NCBI RefSeq assembly: GCF_014212055.1
Contig: NZ_JACJVO010000033.1
Location: forward strand, 1-64,000
Length of the DNA stretch: 64,000 nt
Origin: Cohnella zeiphila
Lineage (GTDB): Bacteria; Bacillota; Bacilli; Paenibacillales; Paenibacillaceae
Direction: 5' to 3'
In this document: positions 53,561-63,919 of the stretch, piece by piece
Layout: every line of letters starts with the position of its first letter
Position numbering within the stretch: position 1 is the first letter of the stretch
The notes under the pieces: generated by a model
Databases searched by the model: none
What the model was told of the DNA's origin: nothing
The model's input: only the letters and a program-made list of their open reading frames with translations
Position numbers and translations under genes: made by a program

Positions 53561-53826
53561 TTTAGATCCTCTCCCATTGCGCAATTAACTCTTATCACAA
53601 TTGAGGTAGGAAAATTGTACCATCACTTAAGTATTGTTTCTACAACTTTCGTCATGGCTATTGCTTATATTAAATGTAGCACTATGGAAATACTTATGGT
53701 CCTGTTATAAGAAGGGAGCTCTGATGAACCAAGCATCATATGTGAGTACACGAATTTCGTTGCAACTACTTGGGGTTTTCTAGAGCTGTAGCCGGTAACG
53801 CGGTTTTCGAGTCATACGGTCTCAGT

Positions 53827-56355
53827 TCAACTTTCAGGCTGATTGTTTAGAGAGTTGCCGTTCCGAGTAACTCGCTCCTCCCAAGACAACTTCTCAAGAG
53901 CATCAATACTGCTAGAGCCAAACCGGTCCTCCAGTTGCGAGAGCGGCTCCAGTTGGGCAACCGTGCACCAGGTCAGCCACACGTCGATTGGGCCGTAGAC
54001 GAATTCCGAGACACGGCCGCCCTCCTCAATCAGTCCGGGATAAGCATAGCCCTTCGTTCCGTCCCAGTCCGTCAAGCGATTGACGTTATGCTTGAGTAGC
54101 AATGCGACATGAAGGTAGTGCTCGTCTCTCGTGAAAAGATAAAGTCGGTAATATTGCGCTGTTTGATAGGTCAGGTACATATCTGCGTACGAATGCCCGG
54201 TCGCGACCAGACTGCGGCCGACGAGCCTATCGGGAACCGGGGATCGGAAGTTTGCTCCACGACCATCCGTCGCTTTGTCTGGCCGATAGATTTCGTTACG
54301 CCACGATGAGGCTGATGTCGGCTTGCCGAGCGCCATGTTTTCGCCGTTTTCACCACTCACGATCAAATCCCGTATGCTGACCCTCGGCCCGGATTCGGCT
54401 GAGCCCTTCATTCCCACGACGGTTACTTTCACGTATCTTGTGGAGCACGAACCTTCGAACGGATTCCAATGCTCTTCATCCAACGACGTTTCGATCCGGT
54501 ATTCATAAGCCATGTCGTCCGGATAAAAGCTGATATCAATGGTCTGAATCGACTGGCTTCTTTCCAAATCGACCATGAGCCACTGAGGCAGCTGGGATTC
54601 TCCCGCTTCCCACCGAGTGCCGCCGTTCTCCAGACCGTAATCCCAAGCGAACATCCACGTCTCCGTGAAGTCTGCTGCACCCTGAAATGCCTTCAGCCAC
54701 TTGGAGTCGCCCGTATGATCGTGCAACGCAAGAAAGGCGTTCATTGCCATCGCGCCCGCTTCCTTATCGATCGTATTGTCGTTGTCCGATGTTCCGCCGA
54801 CGTACCGGAAGCGTTTGTAGGTATGCTCGTATGCATATTCCCCGGCTCGGACTGCCGCGGCGAAATATCGCTGCTCCCCTGTTGCTTCGTGAAGTCGAAG
54901 TAGGAAACGGACCGGGTTACTGGTATTGGCCGTTCCTGGATGCGTAGGCTGGCCTTCAAGATCATAGATGCGACAGAAGGATCCGTCCCCGTTCTGACAC
55001 TTCGCTAGCCAATCCCCAAAGGTCGCAACATAGTGTAACCAATCCACCCGTTCCTCTCCCTGCTTCTTTAAGAGAAGATACGCGTCCAATGCACCCTCCA
55101 TCCCGTCTGCCATCGTCCGCAGATCGACAAAGCTGTTTGTGAAGATGCCGGTTCCTTCAAAGTAAGGTTCGTACCACGTTTTGGGAACCCCGGCAGGTGT
55201 CATCGATCGCTGCACCCAGAAGTCGACCATCGCGCAACCCTTCCTGATCAGCTCCTCATTCCCATTTCGGTAGCCATGGCGGAGCATCTGATAGGCCGCA
55301 GGAAGCTGCTGGCCTACGAATCCCATAACCATCGCGTGTCCTGTCACCTTCCCGTCCGGCAGTTGAGCTTTAAAGGGCAATCCGACAACGCCGTTATAGT
55401 CCCGGCAGTAGACATCCAATAAGCCGATGGCGTCTCCATAAAACTTGGCTACGTCGATCCGCTTCACCTCGGGATTGTACTTACCGAAATAGAACCTCCA
55501 GGTTTTGCTCATCGCCTCCTCGAACCCCGCCGATTCCCTTTCCAGTCGCAACAAGAGCCGGTAAGAGTGGCTAACCCCTGGACGGACCGGATGGCTTCGC
55601 CGAACCCAAGGCTCGCTACGATCGATATAATTGACTTCCCCTTCCCAGCCCGGATACAGGTAGTCAAGCCGCGGAGCGGTATTCCCGCAAATCCCAAGAC
55701 TGCCATAACGAATCGATTCGTCCACAAGCCATTTGGAGCAGGTTTCGTCGGCGTCCGATCGTGAATCGGCGTCCATGCGTCCAAGCGACAATGTGTACCC
55801 CGTCTTGGGGTCGCGCATCATGAGGAACGGCAGTGCCAGCCGCATTTCGCGCATATAAAAGAAATGGTGGGTATAATCGCTCGCGATCGCGTCTTGAACC
55901 GTATTCTCGTTGCGTACGTACCAAACGCCCGGCGCGAACATTTCGTATTCGGCTAGTGCGCCTCCTCTCTCTGGCTCCATGCCGAAGCGTGACGAGAAGC
56001 CCTCGATATCCCCGCCGGCCGCAACGACCGTTACTTGGCGTTCGCATACGAACGTGCCGTCTTCTTCTCCCGCTTCGAATGTATCTTCAATTCGGATCAT
56101 CGTGCCCGCCTCAGTCCGCAATTCTCCGGTGAGCAGCAACCGGCTTTCGTCTCCCACGCAGTCGCGATACGTCCCGGCCAGCTCTGACGGCTCCCCGGCT
56201 TCATTTTTCAACATAGCTGCAACCGGCAGCCGCTGCCGAAATAATAGCTGCCTCGTCTCTTTCGACACCTGCTCGAGCTCCAGTTCATACCCCCCGCTCG
56301 ACTTTTTGACGAAAGTAAGCACGTATTCCCCTGATGTTAGGTTCATTCGGTTCAT
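53827..56355 (-). CDS. Unrecognised (alpha/alpha)-barrel glycosidase-like protein
   Basis: 842 residues. An N-terminal beta-rich part (1-280) is followed by helical hairpins with aromatic and acidic clusters (KTWYEPYFEGTGIFTNSFVD, FGDWLAKCQNGDGSFCRIYD, DNDNTIDKEAGAMAMNAF) as in (alpha/alpha)6 or 7 barrel glycosidases and lyases. An inserted F5/8-type-C-like segment (about 575-690, WLMVDLERSQSIQTIDISFY and ALGKPTSASS) should bind carbohydrate. No signal peptide. GGGGG lies nine bases before ATG. Last gene of the second sugar locus, so it probably processes the imported sugar. I cannot assign a GH or PL family. Confidence 0.6.
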   Translation of the reverse strand: MNRMNLTSGEYVLTFVKKSSGGYELELEQVSKETRQLLFRQRLPVAAMLKNEAGEPSELAGTYRDCVGDESRLLLTGELRTEAGTMIRIEDTFEAGEEDGTFVCERQVTVVAAGGDIEGFSSRFGMEPERGGALAEYEMFAPGVWYVRNENTVQDAIASDYTHHFFYMREMRLALPFLMMRDPKTGYTLSLGRMDADSRSDADETCSKWLVDESIRYGSLGICGNTAPRLDYLYPGWEGEVNYIDRSEPWVRRSHPVRPGVSHSYRLLLRLERESAGFEEAMSKTWRFYFGKYNPEVKRIDVAKFYGDAIGLLDVYCRDYNGVVGLPFKAQLPDGKVTGHAMVMGFVGQQLPAAYQMLRHGYRNGNEELIRKGCAMVDFWVQRSMTPAGVPKTWYEPYFEGTGIFTNSFVDLRTMADGMEGALDAYLLLKKQGEERVDWLHYVATFGDWLAKCQNGDGSFCRIYDLEGQPTHPGTANTSNPVRFLLRLHEATGEQRYFAAAVRAGEYAYEHTYKRFRYVGGTSDNDNTIDKEAGAMAMNAFLALHDHTGDSKWLKAFQGAADFTETWMFAWDYGLENGGTRWEAGESQLPQWLMVDLERSQSIQTIDISFYPDDMAYEYRIETSLDEEHWNPFEGSCSTRYVKVTVVGMKGSAESGPRVSIRDLIVSGENGENMALGKPTSASSWRNEIYRPDKATDGRGANFRSPVPDRLVGRSLVATGHSYADMYLTYQTAQYYRLYLFTRDEHYLHVALLLKHNVNRLTDWDGTKGYAYPGLIEEGGRVSEFVYGPIDVWLTWCTVAQLEPLSQLEDRFGSSSIDALEKLSWEERVTRNGNSLNNQPES

Positions 56356-56382
56356 CGTATGGCCCCCTTTGCCTCATCTTTA

Positions 56383-57960
56383 CTAGCTCGGCTGTTTTCG
56401 ATAATCTCCCGGACTGATGCCGGTATCGTTCTTGAAATGCAAATAAAAATGATTTGTATTCTTATAGCCGACCTTCTCGGCGATGTCTGCAATAGATAAT
56501 TTCGGATCGCGCAGCATACGCTTCGCTTCCTCGACGCGTATGCCGTTGATAAAGTCGTTATAATACTTGCCCGTCTCCTTCTTGAACAGTTGTCCAAGAT
56601 ACCCGGAGCTGATGTAGAACATGCCCGCGATTTTCTTCAGATTGATATCTTCCCAATAATGGCATCGCACGTACTGCACAACACTCGCAATCTCGACGTC
56701 CGGCGGCGTCTCCCGCGTCTTGAGTATGAATTTCGAAACGTCCTCGCACAGCAGCAGCAGCTTCTTCTTCGCATCCTCATGATTCTTCAGCTTCGCCATC
56801 CAATCTTCATTGCCGCACCGTTCCCGGTACAATTTGTTCCAGTCCCCCTCCTGAGCAAGGACGAGGCGAGACAGCTGGAGGATGGCATAAACGATCGCGT
56901 TGCGGATCGTTCCTAATGGCGCGGAACGGTCTTCGAGCTCCCGAAACAGCGATTCGATTCCGTATTCCCAGTTCGTATGGTCCCCGCTCTTAACGGCTTC
57001 CTTGAGCTTCTCCGCATCCCAGCTCAGCGACCAAGCCGGTACGAAATCTTGAACAGCTTCGCCGTGGTAGATTTGAATTTCGGGCTGAAAAAAGGTTTGC
57101 TCCAACGCTGATTTGGCTTTGTCGTACGAGCGAACGATCACTTGGCTGTGTCCGACCGTCATACCGGTTCCAACGTATACCCTCATCTTTGCATACACCT
57201 GCGTAAAGTCGACGATCTGGCGTAGCAGAGGCTCGATGGACGCATGAGACAACTGCCGGTCTTCGCCGACCAACAAAATTCCGTAACGCTGCTCGCTCTC
57301 CTCGAACACGAAACCGATGCTAAAGGTCTTCACGATGTCCTCGAGAATATTGCGAACGGCAAAACGAAACAAATGAATTTCACTCTCCGGAAGCTCCAAC
57401 AACATCTCGCCGTAATGATCGAGTTCTACGAGCAGCACTCGGAAATAATGGCGTTCCAGCAGCGTCTGAAGCTTCATCGTCTCGGCAATGTCCTTCTGGA
57501 TCGATTCGCCGTGGACCAGCTTTCGAAAAAAGTAGTCGTGAACCCATTTATCCTTCTTGCGCTGCTCGTAGGAGCTTGACCATTGCGCTTGAAGCGCTCG
57601 CTTCACTTTCGATAAGACGCCACGTAGCTCGTCCTCGTCAACAGGCTTGAGCAGGTAACTGGAAATCCCATACTGTATCGCTTGTTTGGCATAGGCGAAA
57701 TCGTCGTAGCCGCTTAGAATAATAATGAAGGCATCTGGCTCCCGTTCTTTAACGCAGCGAGCCAGTTCCAACCCATTTAACCCAGGCATTCGAATATCGG
57801 TAATGAGCAGATTGGGCCGCTCCCTCTCGTATAGCTCCAGCGCTTCTTCACCGTCTTCGGCTACCCCAACGATGACGAAGCCTTCTTCGTACCAATCGAT
57901 GATCTGCTTCAAGCCTTGGCGGATATCGTATTCGTCGTCTGCAATCAATACTTTAAACAT
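56383..57960 (-). CDS. YesN-like AraC-family response regulator
   Basis: 525 residues. Receiver with D55 (LITDIRMPGLNG) and LLKPVDEDEL, a ~280-residue linker, and a C-terminal AraC domain (about 425-525: INLKKIAGMFYISSGYLGQLF, IADIAEKVGYKNTNHFYLHF). The C-terminus ends shortly after the second helix-turn-helix. It overlaps the kinase gene by eight bases. It likely activates this sugar locus. Confidence 0.93.
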   Translation of the reverse strand: MFKVLIADDEYDIRQGLKQIIDWYEEGFVIVGVAEDGEEALELYERERPNLLITDIRMPGLNGLELARCVKEREPDAFIIILSGYDDFAYAKQAIQYGISSYLLKPVDEDELRGVLSKVKRALQAQWSSSYEQRKKDKWVHDYFFRKLVHGESIQKDIAETMKLQTLLERHYFRVLLVELDHYGEMLLELPESEIHLFRFAVRNILEDIVKTFSIGFVFEESEQRYGILLVGEDRQLSHASIEPLLRQIVDFTQVYAKMRVYVGTGMTVGHSQVIVRSYDKAKSALEQTFFQPEIQIYHGEAVQDFVPAWSLSWDAEKLKEAVKSGDHTNWEYGIESLFRELEDRSAPLGTIRNAIVYAILQLSRLVLAQEGDWNKLYRERCGNEDWMAKLKNHEDAKKKLLLLCEDVSKFILKTRETPPDVEIASVVQYVRCHYWEDINLKKIAGMFYISSGYLGQLFKKETGKYYNDFINGIRVEEAKRMLRDPKLSIADIAEKVGYKNTNHFYLHFKNDTGISPGDYRKQPS

Positions 57961-59710
57961 TCGGATTCACCTCGGTCCGTTCTAGTCGCCGCGGAATAGA
58001 GATCGTGACGCTTGTTCCTTCTCCAGGAACGCTCTCTACGGTCAGACCATAACCTTCACCGTAATACAGTGCGATGCGTTCGTGAACATTCTGCAATCCA
58101 ATTGCCCGCCCTTCGTTGCGGTACTTATCCCGGGCCCGCAGTGATAGCTGGATGCGCTCAAGCTTATCGGCTGAGATCCCTATGCCGTCATCGCGGACGA
58201 CGATCTGCACGCCATCGTTCTCTTTCTTCGCGGTAATCGAGATGACGCCCTTCCCCTTCTTGTTCTCGATGCCGTGCTTGATCGCGTTCTCAACGATTGG
58301 CTGTACGATTAGCTTTGGAATGTTCATACTCAGCAGCGATTCATCGATATCCATCTCTACTGTGATCTTGTCGTGGAACCGTCCTTTCTGAATTTCCAGG
58401 TAGCTATTCGCAAAGTCGATCTCTTCTTCCAGGCGGATGACGTCATCGTGCCAGTTGAGAGATTTGCGCAAAATCTTGGACAAATTGCGGACCATGTTGG
58501 CTGTATCCCGATTCTGATTGGACGTAATCAGTTTCATGCGAATCGATTCAAGTGTGTTGAACAGGAAATGCGGATTGATCTGACTGTGCAGCGCATATAG
58601 CTCAGCTTCACGTTTCTTGATTTGCGCATCCTGTAGGCTAAGCCGAATAACATAATTCTCTTCGATCGAGTGTTCGAGACCTTCAACCATTTGATTGAAA
58701 TTCTTGGTTAGTTGTCCTATTTCGTCTGCACGTCCGTCCCCTTGCACCTTCACGAATTTCCCCTGCTTCACCTGAGTCATCGTTCGGAGCAGTTTACGGA
58801 TTCGATCCATGATTCGATTGAGGAAGACAATGATCAGACAACAGGAGAACAGCAACGTCAGCCCTGTCACGATCAGGCTGGTCTTCCGCACCTGCTTCTC
58901 TTCCTTCAGCAGGCTGTCAATTGGCGCCTCAATGAGGATGCGCCAGTTGGGCAAATCACGTCCACTAATTTCTGTCGTGATCGTCTTATACTCGCCTGAA
59001 CCATCATCCTCCGCTCTGACGGAGAAAGGACGGCCGACGACAGAACGTTCATTCGACGATACAACCGTGCCGGTCTCATCTACGATCGATGTTCTTCTTT
59101 CGTTTGGATCGCTCTCCTTCATGAGCGAATAAAGCCGCGATTCCTCGAAGCGAATGGTGACGACCCCGAACAAATTACCGCTTAAGTTGCGGATGGACCT
59201 GCTTACATACAGATCACTACCGGACCTGCCCCAGACAATGCCGGTTCCTGCTTCAACAGCGCGGGCATATTCCGGAAGCGCGCGCACCTTATCGTCCACG
59301 CGTTCATAGATGCCGAGTCCAGGCAACAGCGTTTCATTGACGAAGTAAATTTTTAAACCCGTCGTAGCGTTCCGCAATCCGAAATCGTACGTAATGGGCT
59401 TCAAATAATATTGGTAGGCGTCAATGCTGTCCAAATTCTCACGATAGTCCTTAATCGGATTCAAGTAATATTGCAGAGTCTCGTCCATTCCAAAACGCGT
59501 GACCATGTCGGCGTACTGCTGAACCAGCTCCTTCACGTTATTGCCCATCTGCTCTGCCGCTTCCTGGGTCAGCTCTGTTGTCTGCCGAATAATTTGATTC
59601 CCCGATACGTTTAACAAGACCTGCGCGATCAACAATAGCGGGAGAAAGACGGAGAAGAAATAAACAACAATCAGTTTGAATCGCAGCGATAGATTCCCCC
59701 ACCGTTTCAC
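57953..59710 (-). CDS. YesM-like sensor histidine kinase
   Basis: 585 residues. Helix 1 (about 12-33), dCACHE-like extracellular sensor (about 34-285), helix 2 (about 286-305), HAMP, phospho-acceptor HSQINPHFLFNTLESIRMK and ATPase domain with IVQPIVENAIKHGIENKKGK, RDDGIGIS and GRAIGLQNVHERI. It sits between the binding-protein gene and the regulator gene. It presumably detects extracellular sugar and drives the AraC-type regulator. Confidence 0.93.
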   Translation of the reverse strand: MKRWGNLSLRFKLIVVYFFSVFLPLLLIAQVLLNVSGNQIIRQTTELTQEAAEQMGNNVKELVQQYADMVTRFGMDETLQYYLNPIKDYRENLDSIDAYQYYLKPITYDFGLRNATTGLKIYFVNETLLPGLGIYERVDDKVRALPEYARAVEAGTGIVWGRSGSDLYVSRSIRNLSGNLFGVVTIRFEESRLYSLMKESDPNERRTSIVDETGTVVSSNERSVVGRPFSVRAEDDGSGEYKTITTEISGRDLPNWRILIEAPIDSLLKEEKQVRKTSLIVTGLTLLFSCCLIIVFLNRIMDRIRKLLRTMTQVKQGKFVKVQGDGRADEIGQLTKNFNQMVEGLEHSIEENYVIRLSLQDAQIKKREAELYALHSQINPHFLFNTLESIRMKLITSNQNRDTANMVRNLSKILRKSLNWHDDVIRLEEEIDFANSYLEIQKGRFHDKITVEMDIDESLLSMNIPKLIVQPIVENAIKHGIENKKGKGVISITAKKENDGVQIVVRDDGIGISADKLERIQLSLRARDKYRNEGRAIGLQNVHERIALYYGEGYGLTVESVPGEGTSVTISIPRRLERTEVNPNV

Positions 59711-59804
59711 TCACTTGTCCACTCCCGCAAATGAAATAGGCAAAAGAGGGGAGGATCTCCCCTCTTACGCCGGCATACGCACTACAAGTCTAAACCAAGA
59801 CCGG

Positions 59805-61571
59805 TTAATGCATCGTGCTTAGCTTTTGCTTGTTCGTCTCAAAGCCTTCCTTATAGAAGTTCATGACCTTCTCGATGCCCATATTGCTCAGCTCTTTGAT
59901 GAATTTTTGCTTCGCCGCGGCGAAGGAAGCGTCATCCTTGGCGTAGACAACACGCGCGATATTCATGTCCAAGTACGTCTTGATTTGCTGCTCAAGCAAC
60001 GCAACATCGCTGTTCGGGTCCGGCTTGACCGGATCGATGAGAGACGTATCGGCCGAATAGTGCTGGCGTGTCTCGAAAATTTGCGTCGGATATTTCAGTT
60101 GGTGGTCGGCGATATATTTTTTCTCCGGCTCCGTCATGTTCTCGACGTAACGTTCCGGCGCGTTGTCCCCATATTTGACTTTCCAGCCCTTGTCGGGGTT
60201 AAGCGGTTTGCCGTTGATGATGAAGTTCGGCGCCATGTAGGCGTTACCAACCTTCTTCGCGGCATCCGGATCGCTTGGCTTGTTCGGATCCACAGGTAGC
60301 GGCTTCGGAACGCCGCCGTCCATCTTCCACAGCTGCCCTTCCGGACCGTTCCACATTAACTCCACGCCGTCCCAGCTCGCCGCAAAGTTCATGAATTTCA
60401 TGACAGCTTCCTTCTTGTCCGATTTCTTAGAGATCGACCAAAGCATGTTATTGCCTACCGGAGAAGAGAATCGGAAGAACGTATAGTCTTGCTTCGCGTC
60501 AAGCAACGTAGGAATGAAGCCTTTCTCCGTGTCCTTGTTGCCGCGAATGACATCATTTGGCCAGCCGATCTGCCAGTTGGCCAGGCCAAGATGGTAACGC
60601 AACGCTTTACCTTTATCTTGTACTTGCTGGGCTTTCATCGTTGCGGATTCCGGATCGAGCAGCCCTTCGCGATACGCCTTATTCCAGAATGTCATCGCTT
60701 TCCAAAAGGAATTGTCCTCATCCGTAAATCTCGGCACCAGCTCATTCTTTTCGATGTCTAAATAATTGAAGCCGCCGACACTAGCAAAGCCATCGTTATG
60801 TGCGGTATTCCAATCGACGTAATCCCAGCCGCCCGGATCCGCGAACGGAATACCGGAAAGGTACGTTTTCTGACCTCCAGCGTTCGTTGGCTCGAGCTGC
60901 TGTGCTGCCTTGCCGTACGCAAGCAGATCGTCCAGGCTTTTAAGTTCGCCAAGACCGGACTTTTCGAGGAGGTCGCCGCGGACCTGGAACACGAGGTCAT
61001 ATCCCATTGGATAGAAGCTCTCGTCGCCGATCAGTCCTGGGACAAAGTACAGCCCGTCCTTGCCATCCGAATACATGAGCCGGCTGTAATCAAGACCTTC
61101 CTTCACGTTGGCCGTCAAGTCCGGGCCATACTGGGAGATCAGATTGTCTAGCGGTTCGATCATGCCGTTTTTTAGCATGAGTTTGTTAATGTTCATATCA
61201 CCGGTAATGATGAGGTCTGGCAAATCGTTGGTCGCAATCAGTGTGGACAGCTTTTGGTTGGCTTCGTCCTGGCTGCCGCCCGTGTTGACGAACTCCAGCT
61301 TGACGCCGGCACGCTTCTCAATTTCATCCATGACCGGGTTATCGAGCACATTTGACGGCAATGTCCCCGCATTGGCATGGAATACCTTGATCGTGACGGG
61401 CTCGGTGGATTGTTGCGTGTTCGAACTCGCCGCGCTCGAGGAGCTTGGGCTACTAGAAGGACTCCCTTCCTGTGCTGCGTTGTTGCCTGAGTTGCTGCCT
61501 CCACCGGAGCATGCGGTCGCGATCACGAGGAGCGTGGCCGTCATTCCGGTCGCGATTGGCCATCTTTTCAT
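59805..61571 (-). CDS. LplA-type extracellular sugar-binding lipoprotein
   Basis: 588 residues. Lipobox IATAC with lipidated Cys near 21, then a long Ser/Gly/Asn linker (about 22-55). The family 1 binding fold follows, with VTIKVFHANAGTLPSN and LSTLIATNDLPDLIITGD. AGGGAGG lies before the ATG. Between the permease and kinase genes, so it feeds the two permeases upstream. Different enough from the 33.6-kb binding protein to suggest another ligand. Confidence 0.92.
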   Translation of the reverse strand: MKRWPIATGMTATLLVIATACSGGGSNSGNNAAQEGSPSSSPSSSSAASSNTQQSTEPVTIKVFHANAGTLPSNVLDNPVMDEIEKRAGVKLEFVNTGGSQDEANQKLSTLIATNDLPDLIITGDMNINKLMLKNGMIEPLDNLISQYGPDLTANVKEGLDYSRLMYSDGKDGLYFVPGLIGDESFYPMGYDLVFQVRGDLLEKSGLGELKSLDDLLAYGKAAQQLEPTNAGGQKTYLSGIPFADPGGWDYVDWNTAHNDGFASVGGFNYLDIEKNELVPRFTDEDNSFWKAMTFWNKAYREGLLDPESATMKAQQVQDKGKALRYHLGLANWQIGWPNDVIRGNKDTEKGFIPTLLDAKQDYTFFRFSSPVGNNMLWSISKKSDKKEAVMKFMNFAASWDGVELMWNGPEGQLWKMDGGVPKPLPVDPNKPSDPDAAKKVGNAYMAPNFIINGKPLNPDKGWKVKYGDNAPERYVENMTEPEKKYIADHQLKYPTQIFETRQHYSADTSLIDPVKPDPNSDVALLEQQIKTYLDMNIARVVYAKDDASFAAAKQKFIKELSNMGIEKVMNFYKEGFETNKQKLSTMH

Positions 61572-61628
61572 TGTGCAACCTCCCTATGATTAATTCTATT
61601 TTATCTATTCGGCAGATGCCGTAACAGA

Positions 61629-62510
61629 TCAACCTTTGATGGCGCCGATCATAATGCCCTTAACGAAGTGTTTCTGCAGAAACGGATACACGAGAAACAC
61701 GGGAATGACGACGAGCACAGTAATGGTCATTCGTAACGAGGTCGGCGTTACCGAGAGCGTATCCTGCGAGGCCGACAACAGCGCCGCATCGCGCAAGCTG
61801 AATTGCTGCGTCTGAAGAAAGCGTAGCAGCATGAGCTGCAGCGTCATGAGCTCCTGCCGGCTATTGTAGATCAGATTATCCATCCAGTTGTTCCACTGTC
61901 CGACGGCGGCAAAAATCGTGATCGTCGCCAGAATCGGCTTCGACAGCGGTAAAGCAATGCGGCGGAATACCGTGAAGTAACCTGCTCCTTCCATCATTGC
62001 GGCTTCCTCCAGTTCCGGCGGTAACTGCTCAAAGTATGTTTTGATGAGTACGAGGAAGAACGCGTTGACAAGTCCCGGGATCACATAGATCCAGAACGTG
62101 TTGAGCAGATGAAGTTCATACATCAAAATGTAGTTCGGAATGAGGCCTGCTTGAATGTACATCGTCAGGATGACGACGATATACATCGGTTTGCGAAAGG
62201 GTGTCGCACGCTTCGTCAACCCAAAAGCGAACATCGAACAGCCAAACAGCGTGATCAGCGTCCCGATGACGGTTCGACCGATCGAGATCAGGAGAGGCCC
62301 GGTAAGATCATTTTTTTTGAAAATCTCGCTATAGTTGACGAGTGTAAAACTCCTTGGCACGAGGAAGCTCGGATGGCCAACCACAAGCGATGGCTCAGAC
62401 AATGAATAGATAAGGATAAAGTAAAACGGGTAGCAGGTCGCCAGCGCAAGCAACCCGAGCGCGGCGTAATTCATAATATTGAACATACGATAGGACGGCG
62501 ATTCCCTCAT
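61629..62510 (-). CDS. LplC-type ABC sugar permease
   Basis: 293 residues, six helices, EAA loop ELEEAAMMEGAGYFTVFRRIALPLSKP, C-terminus LQKHFVKGIMIGAIKG. It follows the LplB-type gene by 18 bases. Needs a shared ATPase encoded elsewhere. Confidence 0.92.
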   Translation of the reverse strand: MRESPSYRMFNIMNYAALGLLALATCYPFYFILIYSLSEPSLVVGHPSFLVPRSFTLVNYSEIFKKNDLTGPLLISIGRTVIGTLITLFGCSMFAFGLTKRATPFRKPMYIVVILTMYIQAGLIPNYILMYELHLLNTFWIYVIPGLVNAFFLVLIKTYFEQLPPELEEAAMMEGAGYFTVFRRIALPLSKPILATITIFAAVGQWNNWMDNLIYNSRQELMTLQLMLLRFLQTQQFSLRDAALLSASQDTLSVTPTSLRMTITVLVVIPVFLVYPFLQKHFVKGIMIGAIKG

Positions 62511-62528
62511 TCTTTTGTCCCCCTTGCC

Positions 62529-63434
62529 TTACAAAATCGACCGGCCGTTGATCCGTTTGCTTATCGCGTTCGCTGCCAATAGCAGCAAAACGCTGACGAG
62601 CGATTTCATGATCCCGACCGCCGTTGCATAAGAAAAGCTCAGGCCCTGCAGCCCCATTTTATACGTGTAGGTGTCCAGGTTCTCGAGCCGATCCATGACC
62701 ATCGGATTCATGAAAGTGAACATCTGCTCGAAGCCGCCACCGGCCAGCAAATTACCGATGCCGAGGATTAGTAGCACAACAAAAGTCGGCAGCATACCCG
62801 GGAGTGAGATGTGCCAAGCTTCTTGGTATCGGCTCGCTCCGTCGACCCGCGCTGCTTCATACAGCTCTTGGTCGACCCCACTCAGCGCTGCAAGATAGAT
62901 GATGGCGCCCCAGCCAAGCCCCTTCCACATGCCTACCAACGTCTGAAAGTACCAGGCGATGCCCGAATTTGAAAGCAAGTCAGTCGGCGTATGAATCAGA
63001 CCGAATTGCAGCAGCAGCTTGTTGATCGCTCCTTCGTCTACCGAGAAGAATGAGAAGAAGACCGAATATACGATGATCCACGAGATGAAGTTCGGGAGAG
63101 ACGATACGGTCTGCACAAACTTGCGAAACTTCATCTTCTTCACTTCGTTCAGCAGCAGCGCGAGAATCATCGGGGCGGGCGAGGTCAAGAGGCTGAGAAA
63201 GCTGATGACCAGCGTGTTTCGAAGTGCATGCATGAACTGAGCGTCGGTCAGCACCCGGTGAAAATGCTTAAGGCCGACGAAATCCTGTTCCAGAATCGGC
63301 TTGCCTGGAAAGTAATCCTGGAATGCCATAAGCCAACCGAACAAAGGGACATAATTAAATAGTAAGATGAAGGCAAAAAACGGCACGGTCATCAGAATGA
63401 GCGGCAGCTTGATGCTGCGAAACTTAGTGCTCAT
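62529..63434 (-). CDS. LplB-type ABC sugar permease
   Basis: 301 residues, six helices, EAA loop LYEAARVDGASRYQEAWHISLPGMLP, C-terminal ISKRINGRSIL. Its ATG overlaps the stop of the GH2 relic (ATGA). It would therefore be translated by coupling to the relic, which may explain why the relic's frame is kept. Confidence 0.92.
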   Translation of the reverse strand: MSTKFRSIKLPLILMTVPFFAFILLFNYVPLFGWLMAFQDYFPGKPILEQDFVGLKHFHRVLTDAQFMHALRNTLVISFLSLLTSPAPMILALLLNEVKKMKFRKFVQTVSSLPNFISWIIVYSVFFSFFSVDEGAINKLLLQFGLIHTPTDLLSNSGIAWYFQTLVGMWKGLGWGAIIYLAALSGVDQELYEAARVDGASRYQEAWHISLPGMLPTFVVLLILGIGNLLAGGGFEQMFTFMNPMVMDRLENLDTYTYKMGLQGLSFSYATAVGIMKSLVSVLLLLAANAISKRINGRSIL

Positions 63435-63745
63435 GATAAACCTTCCAGCATTCGTTTCGTTCGCTCAAGCGGAACCTTTGGTTGCCCAAACTGTTGTTCT
63501 TGTTCGTTGCGCAAAACATTCGGCACGCCCCGACTCTCGTTATGAGATACCCAAGCGACGATGCACGGATGGTTGAAGTCCCGCTCCTCGATTTTCTGAA
63601 AAGAGAACGGGACATGTCCGCCTTCGTGCTCACCTACTTTTCGGCCATTCACCCCTACCGTAGCCGCATAATCGACGGCTCCCCCATTTAAGTTGATCCA
63701 GTTCTTCCGCTTGAACTGCGGACGTGGATACTCGTTTCTCGCCAT
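63431..63745 (-). pseudogene. Internally deleted GH2 glycosidase relic, still open
   Basis: 104 codons joining three parts of a family 2 glycosidase. Residues 1-21 (MARNEYPRPQFKRKNWINLNG) are the usual N-terminus. About 24-49 (VDYAATVGVNGRKVGEHEGG then HVPFSF) are from the sugar-binding sandwich. About 56-80 (DFNHPCIVAWVSHNESRGVP) are from the catalytic barrel with the NE acid/base motif. Hundreds of residues are missing between them, so no activity is expected. The frame remains open and overlaps the permease start by four bases. Confidence 0.75.
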
Positions 63746-63876
63746 GCTGCAATCCCTCCATGCCAGAAACTCGCCGGCTTTCGTTGGTTCGTCAATCTAC
63801 ACTTTCATCGTACAGGAGGACGGAGAGCGGAACAGTTCATAAATTTCGAGACCTGATTCTAAAAATTTATAGAAAT

Positions 63877-63919
63877 GCGGGGACTGGAAGACGTTGGCTT
63901 TTGCGTCTCCAGTCCCCGC
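63877..63919. terminator. Long G+C-rich hairpin upstream of the second sugar locus
   Basis: GCGGGGACTGG pairs with CCAGTCCCCGC, extended by GACG/CGTC with one bulge. On the minus strand it is followed by ATTTCTATAAATTTTTAG. It probably ends a minus-strand gene beyond the window edge. Nothing else is seen in 63746-64000. Confidence 0.65.

Noticed and set aside
53723-53782. Short frame MNQASYVSTRISLQLLGVF with an AAGGGAG before it
   Set aside because: Only 19 codons, no hydrophobic or regulatory pattern, and no downstream gene on that strand that it could control.
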